A stretch of 28,613 nt of DNA from JBBQHM01 sp038323965 (GTDB lineage: Bacteria; Verrucomicrobiota; Verrucomicrobiia; Chthoniobacterales; UBA10450): contig JBBQHM010000018.1 of NCBI GenBank assembly GCA_038323965.1, forward strand, positions 1 to 28,613, in the 5' to 3' direction. Positions 21,900 to 28,613 of this stretch are shown in pieces (position 1 is the stretch's first letter; each line of letters opens with the position of its first letter). The notes under the pieces are model-generated. The model made no database searches. It saw only the letters and a program-made list of their open reading frames with translations, and was not told where the DNA came from. The translations under genes were made by a program, and so were the position numbers.

Positions 21900-22733
21900 G
21901 TGGAACCCGCCTACACCAACGCTGATTTGCCGCCGCTGCTTCGCCGCGAAACCTTCGGCGCGAAAGTAAAACGTCTCTTTGCGCCGCTTGGATTCGTCGG
22001 CTTGATGATCCTGAAGTTCGCCGCCAAGATTAAATTCCTGCTGCCGGTTTTGCTGAAATCCGGCGGCACCATGCTGATTACAATCGGTGTCTACGCGATG
22101 GTCTGGGGTTGGTGGTATGCGATCGGATTCGTGATTCTTTTGCTTCTGCACGAGTGCGGACACTTGATCGTCGCAAAGCGATTTGGGCTGAAAGTGAGTG
22201 CGCCCATGTTCATTCCTTTCGTGGGCGCATTCATCGTCCTGAAGGAGGCACCGCGGAATGCATGGATGGAAGCAAACGTCGGAATCGGCGGCCCTATTTT
22301 CGGCTCCATCGCCGCGGGGATCTGTCACCTTGCGGGTTTGCAGCTTGGCCTTCCCATTCTCGTCGCGCTGGCGTGGTCAGGTTACTTCCTGAATCTCTTT
22401 AATCTCGCACCCGTCGGCATGCTCGACGGGGGCCGGATCGTCACGGCACTCTCACCCTGGCTCTGGCTTCCCGGTTTCGCGCTCCTCGCATGGCTCGGCT
22501 GGACACGGCCGAACATGATCATCTGGATTCTGCTTTTCATGTCGCTACCACGCATCTTCTCGCTGTTCAGAAAACGCACCGAAGAGGAACAGCGTTATTA
22601 TGAAGTCCCGCCGGCGCAACGCTGGACGATGGGTGCGCTGTATTTCGGATTAATCGCCGCGCTCGTTTTCGCGATGCACATCGCGCAAACACAGCTGCAC
22701 AGCATCCCGCGGCCGGGCGCTATCGTTCAATAA
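21900..22733 (+). CDS. M50 (site-2-type) membrane metalloprotease
   Basis: Intramembrane or membrane-embedded zinc protease, 277 residues from the GTG at 21900, one base after the nnr stop; a TTG inside nnr would add 14 residues but is less natural. The zinc motif HECGH (84-88, in 'FVILLLLHECGHLIVAKRFGLKV') and the distal 'NLFNLAPVGMLDGGRI' (165-180, third ligand Asp176) are both present. At least five hydrophobic segments are visible. There is no PDZ domain, unlike RseP; this compact form resembles bacterial 'site-2 protease family' proteins. Substrate unknown; such enzymes usually cleave membrane-anchored regulators. It is the last gene of the plus-strand series. Confidence 0.88.
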   Translation: MEPAYTNADLPPLLRRETFGAKVKRLFAPLGFVGLMILKFAAKIKFLLPVLLKSGGTMLITIGVYAMVWGWWYAIGFVILLLLHECGHLIVAKRFGLKVSAPMFIPFVGAFIVLKEAPRNAWMEANVGIGGPIFGSIAAGICHLAGLQLGLPILVALAWSGYFLNLFNLAPVGMLDGGRIVTALSPWLWLPGFALLAWLGWTRPNMIIWILLFMSLPRIFSLFRKRTEEEQRYYEVPPAQRWTMGALYFGLIAALVFAMHIAQTQLHSIPRPGAIVQ

Positions 22734-22734
22734 G

Positions 22735-22750
22735 TTCGCTTGGTGGCGAA
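22735..22750. terminator. Short hairpin between convergent genes
   Basis: TTCGC-TTGGTG-GCGAA fills most of the 21-bp space between the M50 protease stop and the stop of the convergent TPR gene. The stem is only 5 bp and there is no U-tract on either side, so it is a weak candidate for a two-way terminator. Confidence 0.25.
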
Positions 22751-22754
22751 TTAT

Positions 22755-24785
22755 CTAACGACTCGTATCTGCTAATTTTTGGAACCGGGGATCGTTGCGA
22801 ATCGGGTCCCAGAGCGGATCCAGCCGGAGATATGCCGGGGTGAGCGAGTCGGCGTAGGGCAGCACGAGCAGTCGTTCGAGAATGGAGAGAGCGCGATCGC
22901 GATCGCCCAAAATAGCAAAGGCACGGGCGGCGTCCGCTTCTGCGCCGGGACCGGACCAGCGATCCTTCGCCTCCCGAGCGATGTAAGCAGATGCCTCGCG
23001 TTCGACTTCCTGGCGTCGGCCTAGCGCAGCAGGTATCTCCAGTGATAGCCGGGTGACGTCAGGGCCGTTGTTACTTCGCCCTAACTCATTCAACTCAGCG
23101 TCTGCTTTTAATAAAAATGGTTGCGCCTGATCGCGGCGGCCTGCTGCGATGTGCAACTGTCCGAGAGTAAGGTGCATTACCGCCACGATGAAGGCCGGGG
23201 GCGACTGAGCCTTCGCTAAATCCGAAGTGATCCTCGCAATCGCCTCGTCGAATTTTCGCTGAGACGCGAGGATCCCGACGCGGCCAAAATATGCTTGATC
23301 GGTGAGCCCGGGGTTGAGTTGTTCCATCAGCCGCAACGCGGCCGCGAGGTCCCCCTCGGCAAAATAGGTCTCAGCCTTTCGATCGACAATGGAGTGTTCG
23401 TTAGGCGCGATCGAAAGGGCCCGGTCGAACATCGCCAGTGCGTCGGGAAATTTGCGCATCCCGCGATAGCTCCACGCGAGATTCACCCAGATATCCTGAT
23501 TCAATGGATCGCTCTGCGCGGCCTGCAATTGTAACTCGATGGATTCATCGAGCTTGCCCTGACGCCGCTTCACCAATCCGATAGCTTGAAGCGCTAATGG
23601 ATTGTTTGGCGCTTGCTCTCGCGATTTCTGCAGCTCGACCAACGCCTTATCGTACTCCTGCAGGCAATAATAGAGATACATCCCCATCGCCGCATGGCCG
23701 CTTCCGTGTTCGGGATCGAGGCGCAACGCATTCTCCGCCGCTTCCTTTACCAGCGCTCGCTGAGCTTCCGACCGCTCTCCCTGGATGTATTTCAAGCCTT
23801 CCGCGGCTGCGATATCGGACCAGGCCGCAGCGTAGTTCGGATCGAGTGCGACCGCCTGTCGGCAATACTGGATCAGCCGATCCTGATCCTCACGCGACTG
23901 GGTATTTCGTAGCGCGATTCCGCGCAGGTAAGCATCGTAGGCCGCCGGTATTTTCGTTCCGACATAATTGACCGCTTCCTTCTCGCGACCAGTCAATTTT
24001 GCCTCCAACGAACTCGCGATGCGTTCCGCGACTTCGCTTTCGACCGCGAAAATGTCCGTCAACTTACGGTCGAAAGTTTCCGCCCACAGATGCGAATCAC
24101 CTTCTGCTTTAATCAGCTGCACATTCACGCGGACTGATTCACCTGCCTTCTGCACGCTTCCTTCCAGGATATGCGCGACGCCGAGTTGTTTCGCGATCTC
24201 TGCCAGGTTGCCCGGCTTACTCTGATATTGCTGGGTGGAAGTGCGGGAAATGACTTTTAGCTCTGCGATTTTCGACAAGCGCGTCAGGATTTCGTCCTGA
24301 ATGCCATCGGCGAAATACGCGTTCGCCTTATCTTCACTGAGACTGGCGAAGGGCAATACTGCAATGCTCTTAGCTGAACTCGCCGCGGCCGCCGCGTTTT
24401 GCGATGGAATGGGTGCGACCACCTCTTTTCTCTGAGAATGCCAAAGCTGGAATACAAGCAGCCCGATTGCCATCGTCGCGATACAGGCCACAAGCATGGC
24501 AAACTTCCTCCTGCTCCATTGTGGGATCTGCTCGTCCGGCGAAATCTCCTCCGTCCGCTTCATCCCTTCCGACGTCATCTCGAATGCCCACGCGATCACG
24601 AGGGCTAGAGGAAATCCCGCGGCGATCGCAGTCACGAAAACCTTCATCACCCACGGCGGCGCTTCGAAGGTCGGAAACAAAATCGACGCAGCTTGAATCA
24701 ATAGCCATGCGACGACGGCATAGGCGACCGCTACCTTGAAAACATTGCGTCTCTTCAGCTCGGCGAAGAAACTCTTCGGATTCAT
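22755..24785 (-). CDS. TolB-like/TPR membrane protein (third tandem paralogue)
   Basis: 676 residues from the ATG at 24785, which overlaps the upstream stop (ATGA); the frame extends 18 residues further but MNPKSFFAELKRRNV matches the sister gene's start. Three membrane segments: about 17-36, 44-66 and 94-114. A TolB-like N-terminal domain follows (about 140-270: 'SIAVLPFASLSEDKANAYFADGIQDEILTRL', 'LKVISRTSTQQYQSKPGNL', 'ILEGSVQKAGESVRVNVQLI', 'HLWAETFDRKLTDIFAVESEVAERI'). Then about 400 residues of TPR repeats. The C-terminal signature is 'LTPAYLRLDPLWDPIRNDPRFQKL'. The TolB-like part resembles the adenylate-cyclase/CadC-associated domain, thought to bind partners. No catalytic motif. Role unknown; probably a membrane scaffold or sensor. 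Confidence 0.82.
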   Translation of the reverse strand: MNPKSFFAELKRRNVFKVAVAYAVVAWLLIQAASILFPTFEAPPWVMKVFVTAIAAGFPLALVIAWAFEMTSEGMKRTEEISPDEQIPQWSRRKFAMLVACIATMAIGLLVFQLWHSQRKEVVAPIPSQNAAAAASSAKSIAVLPFASLSEDKANAYFADGIQDEILTRLSKIAELKVISRTSTQQYQSKPGNLAEIAKQLGVAHILEGSVQKAGESVRVNVQLIKAEGDSHLWAETFDRKLTDIFAVESEVAERIASSLEAKLTGREKEAVNYVGTKIPAAYDAYLRGIALRNTQSREDQDRLIQYCRQAVALDPNYAAAWSDIAAAEGLKYIQGERSEAQRALVKEAAENALRLDPEHGSGHAAMGMYLYYCLQEYDKALVELQKSREQAPNNPLALQAIGLVKRRQGKLDESIELQLQAAQSDPLNQDIWVNLAWSYRGMRKFPDALAMFDRALSIAPNEHSIVDRKAETYFAEGDLAAALRLMEQLNPGLTDQAYFGRVGILASQRKFDEAIARITSDLAKAQSPPAFIVAVMHLTLGQLHIAAGRRDQAQPFLLKADAELNELGRSNNGPDVTRLSLEIPAALGRRQEVEREASAYIAREAKDRWSGPGAEADAARAFAILGDRDRALSILERLLVLPYADSLTPAYLRLDPLWDPIRNDPRFQKLADTSR

Positions 24786-26773
24786 CGAGCCGTCCCCGCT
24801 AGCTGTTGGAAGCGCGGATCGTTCCGGATCTTGTCCCATCCGGGATCCAACCGCAGAACCGCGGGGGTGAGCGATCGCCGATAGCGAACGGAAAGGACAT
24901 GCTCGATCAGCGGGATGGCCATGTCGGCGTCACCGAGCCTAGCGTAGGCGCGCGCAATGACCTCTTCGGTAGTTGGCGCGCGCCACTTATCGCGCTGCGT
25001 TCGCTGCCGCAGGTCCGCGGCCTCTCGCTCTACTTCCTTGCGATCGCCAAGGTCTGCGTCATCGGCGAGTATCGAGTCGTAAATTACCAGCGAAGTGTTC
25101 CCCGCACTCCGAAGTGCGATCAGCTCACGGCGACTCTGCTCGATCAGCGGGCGACCTTTCGCGGAGTCGCCGCCGGCGACCATCAGCTGCCCTATCCAGC
25201 CCCTCAGATCAGCATAGAAAAAATCAGGCGCGTTTTTGGTTTCTTCCAGCTCTTTGCGAAGCATTCGTAGGGCCTCGTCAAATTGCCGGCGATAGATGCG
25301 ACACAAAACACTATGCAAGCCAGCTTCTCTCCCGGATTGTCCGCTCAACACATTTTCCGCAGCCGCGATGTCACCCTGCGCCAGATACATCTCAGCCTGG
25401 TGCGCGATGATATCACCGTCGTCGGGGGAGATAGCGTGCGCGCGCTCTAGCATTTCGTTAGTTGACTTGAAGTCGCGCATCCCACGGTAAGTCACGCCGA
25501 GGTTCGTCCACAGATCGGAGTTGCGAGGATCGACGACAGCCGCCTTCCGCATCGCCGCAATCGCTTCGTCCACTTTGCCCTGCCGTCTTTTGACCAAGGC
25601 CACTGTGAAAATAATGTCCGCTGAGCTGGGCGAACGTGTCTGCGCTTCATCTAACTCGCTCAACGCTCGATCAAAGTCCTGGAGGCAGTAGTAGTAGAAT
25701 GCGCCCAATCCCATCCGCGCTTCGCCTAGCTCAGGCTGCAAACGGACCGCAGTTTCAGCGGCCACCCGTGCTCGATCGGATTGAGCTGGAGTGTGCTCGC
25801 GATTGAAAAAAATTTGCGATTCAGCGACTGCGAGCTGCGCCCAAGCCTGTGCGTACTGGGGGTCGAGTTGCACCGCCTGGCGAAAGAAGTCACGAGCCTT
25901 CATCACCTCATCGAGCGAGGGATGACTGAGTAACGCGACACCGCGGAGGTAGGCATCATACGCCTGCGGATTTTTTGTCGGAATCGCCGCCACCTGTTGT
26001 CGCTCACGTCCGGTCAATCGCGCTTCCAGTGACGCCGCGATGCCCTGCGCAACCTCGGTCTCAACCCCGAAGATATCCGTAAGTTTGCGGTCGTAAGTCT
26101 CAGCCCACAGGTGAGCATCTGTCGTAGCATTAATCAGCTGCACCGTGATCCGCACCTGCTCACCCGATTTCTGGACGCTGCCTTCCAGGATGTTCGTTAC
26201 CCCTAGTTGCTGCGCAATCTCGCGCAGGTTCTCAGGTGAACTCTGATACTTCTGCGTCGAGGTCCGGGAGATAACCTTCAAGTCCGCGATTTTCGATAAC
26301 CTGGTGAGGATCTCGTCCTGAATGCCGTCGGCGAAGTAGTTGTTCGCCTTGTCTTCACTCAACGACTTGAACGGGAGCACAGCGATCGATTTCGACAGCA
26401 GCTCCGCAGGAGCGGCAGTGCGCGGCTTCGCTGTGTAACGACCAAGAAAAAACAACGCCACCGATGCGACAGCGCCCATCGCAACGATGTACATCCATGC
26501 TCCACCGCGCGACTTCTTCCGCGCCGCATCGGCGATTTCTGTCCGCTTGATTCCCTCGGGTGTCGACTCGAACGCCCACGCGATAACGAGCGCGAGCGGG
26601 AAGCCGAGCGCGACGAGCAGGATGACCAGCCGGATCGCCCAGTTCGGGATTTCCAGGAATGGGAAAACCTGCGTCGCTACCTGTACGAGCAGCCAGCCGA
26701 CAACGAGGTAAGCGATGCCGACCTTGTAAACATTACGCCGCTTTAGCTCGGCGAAAAAATTCTTCGGATTCAT
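24782..26773 (-). CDS. TolB-like/TPR membrane protein (second tandem paralogue)
   Basis: 663 residues from the ATG at 26773, overlapping the upstream paralogue's stop (ATGA). Same architecture as its downstream neighbour: MNPKNFFAELKRRNVYKVG, membrane segments at about 18-38, 43-66 and 93-112, TolB-like domain (about 129-260, 'SIAVLPFKSLSEDKANNYFADGIQDEILTRLSKI'), then TPR units such as 'AQAWAQLAVAESQIFF', 'AIAAMRKAAVVDPRNSDLWTNLGVTYRGM' and 'PDDGDIIAHQAEMYLAQGDIAAAE'. It ends 'RLDPGWDKIRNDPRFQQLAGTAR'. In the TolB-like core it differs from both flanking paralogues (e.g. QKYQSSPENLREIAQQLGV against QQYQSKPGNL), although its N terminus matches the downstream copy. Confidence 0.82.
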   Translation of the reverse strand: MNPKNFFAELKRRNVYKVGIAYLVVGWLLVQVATQVFPFLEIPNWAIRLVILLVALGFPLALVIAWAFESTPEGIKRTEIADAARKKSRGGAWMYIVAMGAVASVALFFLGRYTAKPRTAAPAELLSKSIAVLPFKSLSEDKANNYFADGIQDEILTRLSKIADLKVISRTSTQKYQSSPENLREIAQQLGVTNILEGSVQKSGEQVRITVQLINATTDAHLWAETYDRKLTDIFGVETEVAQGIAASLEARLTGRERQQVAAIPTKNPQAYDAYLRGVALLSHPSLDEVMKARDFFRQAVQLDPQYAQAWAQLAVAESQIFFNREHTPAQSDRARVAAETAVRLQPELGEARMGLGAFYYYCLQDFDRALSELDEAQTRSPSSADIIFTVALVKRRQGKVDEAIAAMRKAAVVDPRNSDLWTNLGVTYRGMRDFKSTNEMLERAHAISPDDGDIIAHQAEMYLAQGDIAAAENVLSGQSGREAGLHSVLCRIYRRQFDEALRMLRKELEETKNAPDFFYADLRGWIGQLMVAGGDSAKGRPLIEQSRRELIALRSAGNTSLVIYDSILADDADLGDRKEVEREAADLRQRTQRDKWRAPTTEEVIARAYARLGDADMAIPLIEHVLSVRYRRSLTPAVLRLDPGWDKIRNDPRFQQLAGTAR

Positions 26774-28613
26774 GGCTTCTTCTCCCGACAGAGCTCCTCG
26801 AAGCGCGGATCCCCGCGCAGGGAGTCTAAATCCGGGTCGAGGCGGAGAAAGGCGGGCGTTAGAAAATCGGGCATTTTTAGCAAGTGTTCGAGCCCGGAGA
26901 TGGCGTGCTCCCGGTCGCCAAAACGCGCTTGCACCAGTGCGCGCCTAAATTCTCCCGCAGCTCCGGCGACGGCGTCTTTCGCAATCGGCAACAGGTTCAC
27001 TGCACGCTCAGCATACTGCAGCGCCGCGTCGCGATCGCCCAGCCCACAATAGACTGACGCCAGCTCGTCGTAGATTCCGGCACGTGCGCCGTCCAAGGCA
27101 CCCGTCGACACCCCCGGCTGATTCTCGAGCATGGCCAGAAATCCGTCGCGCGCCTGCGCATAATTATTCCGAGCGCCAGTCGCGTCGCCCGAGAGACGGC
27201 GCAGGTCTCCGAGGCTGGCATTGAGAAAGCTAAAAGTGAAGCCGCGCTTTCCGCCGGCTTCGACCAGCTGGAGCAACCCCCCGAGCTGGCTGATCGCTCC
27301 AGCGTAGCTACGCCGAAACCGGGCTTGATTCGTAATCGCGATGATTGGGAGAACGTCTGCGCCTGTCGGATGCAGCCCCTTGAGCACTGTCTCCGCCTGA
27401 TCCAATCGCCCTAGCAGCTGACAGACGATGGCTTTGCTCGCGATGAAGTCAGCGCTATCGGGCGCGATGTTCAGCGCCTCATCGATGGAGTGCAGAGCCC
27501 CGCCGAAATCACGCGTCAAGACTCTTACCTCCGCCACGGCCGACCAGGCGCCGGGGGAACGCGGATCGAGCTCGACCGCCCGGTCGAGATAATTCCTGGC
27601 CTGCTCCCATCGGCCCTGGCGGCGGACGATAAGCCCGAGCGCCAATAGAATATCGGCGTTGTTAGGCCACTTCCCGAGCAATTGTTCAAACCGCGCGGCC
27701 GCCGCTTCGTAATTCTGCTCCACGTAATATTGAAAATATCCCTGCGCCAGCTGCACCTCAGCCAGATCCGGCTGCAGGCGAAGCGCCGCGTCGACGGCAG
27801 TGCGCGCGGCGTCGCCGCGGCCCGCGTCGGCCTCGTTGAAATATTGCCAGGCATGCACATGCGCCAGGAGCGCCCACGCTGTGGCAAAGCCCGGGTCGAG
27901 CCGGACAGCCTCCTCGAAAAATTGCTGCGAGCTCCGTATGCTGGCGTCATCCGATCTGCGGAAGAGCGCCAGTCCGCGGAGGTAAGCGTCGTACGCTTCC
28001 GGGGTGTTGGTCAGCCTGGCCGTGATGGTTTGCTTCTCCTGGCCAGTGACTTTGGCATTGAGAGCTTCGGCGATGGCGGTGGCGACCTCGCCTTCCACCG
28101 CGAAGATATCATCCAGCTTTCGATCATAAACCTCGGCCCATACATGTGCGTCCGTCGCGGCTTTGATCAACTGCACATTGATGTGAACGGCGTTTCCGGC
28201 TTTCTGCACGCTGCCTTCCAGGATGTGAGCAACACCGAGCTGCTTTCCAATCTCGGAAAGGTTGCCAGGCTTACTCTGATATTGCTGAGTGGAAGTCCGC
28301 GAAATGACTTTCAAAGCGCCGATCTTGGCCAGCCGCGTGAGAATTTCATCCTGAATGCCGGAGGAGAAGAAGGCGTTGTCCGGATCGCGGCTCAGGTTGT
28401 CGAATGGGAGCACCGCAATCGATTGCTCAGGGATCGCGGCTGTCGCTGGGGCAGCAGGCGGAGTGACGGGATCCGCCGTAGATCGAACGCCCGGCTCGTG
28501 CTTCGCGCCGGCGAAGCGCCAGAGAAATCCGCCGCCGATTGCGAGCAAGAGCGCCAGAATCAGAAGCTCCGTGCCGTTGATCCGCTGTGCGCCGCGTTCC
28601 CCGTGATACCAGG
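26770..28613 (-). CDS. TolB-like/TPR membrane protein (first tandem paralogue), 5' end missing
   Basis: The frame is open to the right edge; I read about 613 residues. The visible start (WYHGERGAQRINGTELLILALLLAIGGGFLWRF) is the end of a cytoplasmic N-terminal part and the last membrane segment. The true start lies outside the window, so the TTG at 28548 is not the start. Next come a Pro/Ala linker, the TolB-like domain ('SIAVLPFDNLSRDPDNAFFSSGIQDEILTRLAKI', 'LKVISRTSTQQYQSKPGNLSEIGKQLGVAHILEGSVQKAG') and TPR repeats ('AAAARFEQLLGKWPNNADILLALGLIVRRQGRWEQARNYLDRAVELDP'). It ends 'LTPAFLRLDPDLDSLRGDPRFEEL'. Its stop overlaps the next paralogue's ATG. Function unknown. Confidence 0.82.
   Translation of the reverse strand, partial: WYHGERGAQRINGTELLILALLLAIGGGFLWRFAGAKHEPGVRSTADPVTPPAAPATAAIPEQSIAVLPFDNLSRDPDNAFFSSGIQDEILTRLAKIGALKVISRTSTQQYQSKPGNLSEIGKQLGVAHILEGSVQKAGNAVHINVQLIKAATDAHVWAEVYDRKLDDIFAVEGEVATAIAEALNAKVTGQEKQTITARLTNTPEAYDAYLRGLALFRRSDDASIRSSQQFFEEAVRLDPGFATAWALLAHVHAWQYFNEADAGRGDAARTAVDAALRLQPDLAEVQLAQGYFQYYVEQNYEAAAARFEQLLGKWPNNADILLALGLIVRRQGRWEQARNYLDRAVELDPRSPGAWSAVAEVRVLTRDFGGALHSIDEALNIAPDSADFIASKAIVCQLLGRLDQAETVLKGLHPTGADVLPIIAITNQARFRRSYAGAISQLGGLLQLVEAGGKRGFTFSFLNASLGDLRRLSGDATGARNNYAQARDGFLAMLENQPGVSTGALDGARAGIYDELASVYCGLGDRDAALQYAERAVNLLPIAKDAVAGAAGEFRRALVQARFGDREHAISGLEHLLKMPDFLTPAFLRLDPDLDSLRGDPRFEELCREKKP

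Noticed and set aside
1..28613. tRNA, rRNA, CRISPR array, insertion sequence or prophage
   Set aside because: I saw no tRNA-like cloverleaf with a GTTCRA loop outside coding regions, no regularly spaced repeats, and no transposase, integrase or phage protein. A tRNAscan/Infernal run would be the decisive check for RNAs.

Overview
The window looks like chromosomal DNA of a GC-rich Gram-negative bacterium. An outer-membrane phosphate-type porin, a periplasmic phosphate-binding protein and several Sec signal peptides indicate the Gram-negative envelope. Gene content suggests Verrucomicrobiota (Chthoniobacterales/'Udaeobacter'-like soil lineages): a delta-60 repeat protein, expanded TolB-like/TPR membrane proteins, and an ArsR regulator with a GCC-type tail. 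This assignment is inference from family resemblance; there is no rRNA or other formal marker. I see no tRNA, rRNA, CRISPR array, transposase or phage gene. No stretch over about 300 bases lacks a gene or gene remnant.

Layout. (1) 1-6208, all minus strand: partial delta-60 repeat protein, class A penicillin-binding protein, a strong terminator, a CGWS glutaredoxin-like protein, a single-domain response regulator, and a secreted S9 peptidase. (2) 6359-9784, plus strand: pstSCAB, the high-affinity phosphate ABC importer. (3) 9781-13466, minus strand, running head-on into pstB: a phosphate-selective-type porin translationally coupled (ATGA) to an ArsR-type repressor, preceded by a flavoprotein with a Cys cluster, an SpoIIAA/STAS-like small protein and an SMR-like membrane protein. 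pstB and the porin share a palindromic CTAG that carries both stop codons. (4) 13607-14496: a small basic protein, the N-terminal stump of a zinc alcohol dehydrogenase (pseudogene) and a hypothetical protein. (5) lysS (minus), divergent from a tandem-ACT protein. (6) 16797-22733, plus strand, almost no spacing: TPR membrane protein, pseudo-receiver/DUF4388 protein, secreted protein, N-acetylmuramoyl-L-alanine amidase, bifunctional NAD(P)H-hydrate repair enzyme Nnr and an M50 site-2-type protease. (7) 22755-28613, minus strand: three tandem paralogues of a membrane TolB-like/TPR protein, each joined to the next by a 4-bp ATGA overlap; the first runs off the window.

The most unusual signal is a 52-bp palindromic element beginning CGGAGGGACG and ending in CCTCCG. 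It occurs inside coding sequence at three places: two in nnr (one with an extra tandem half copy) and one in lysS. Each time it is read in frame, in a loop or linker where the enzyme families normally have no such residues, and in opposite orientation relative to the two genes. It behaves like a protein-coding interspersed palindromic repeat, analogous to Rickettsia palindromic elements.

Functionally, regions 2 and 3 together form an outer-to-inner-membrane phosphate (and possibly arsenate) uptake and response locus. Region 6 mixes cell-wall, membrane-proteolysis and metabolite-repair functions.
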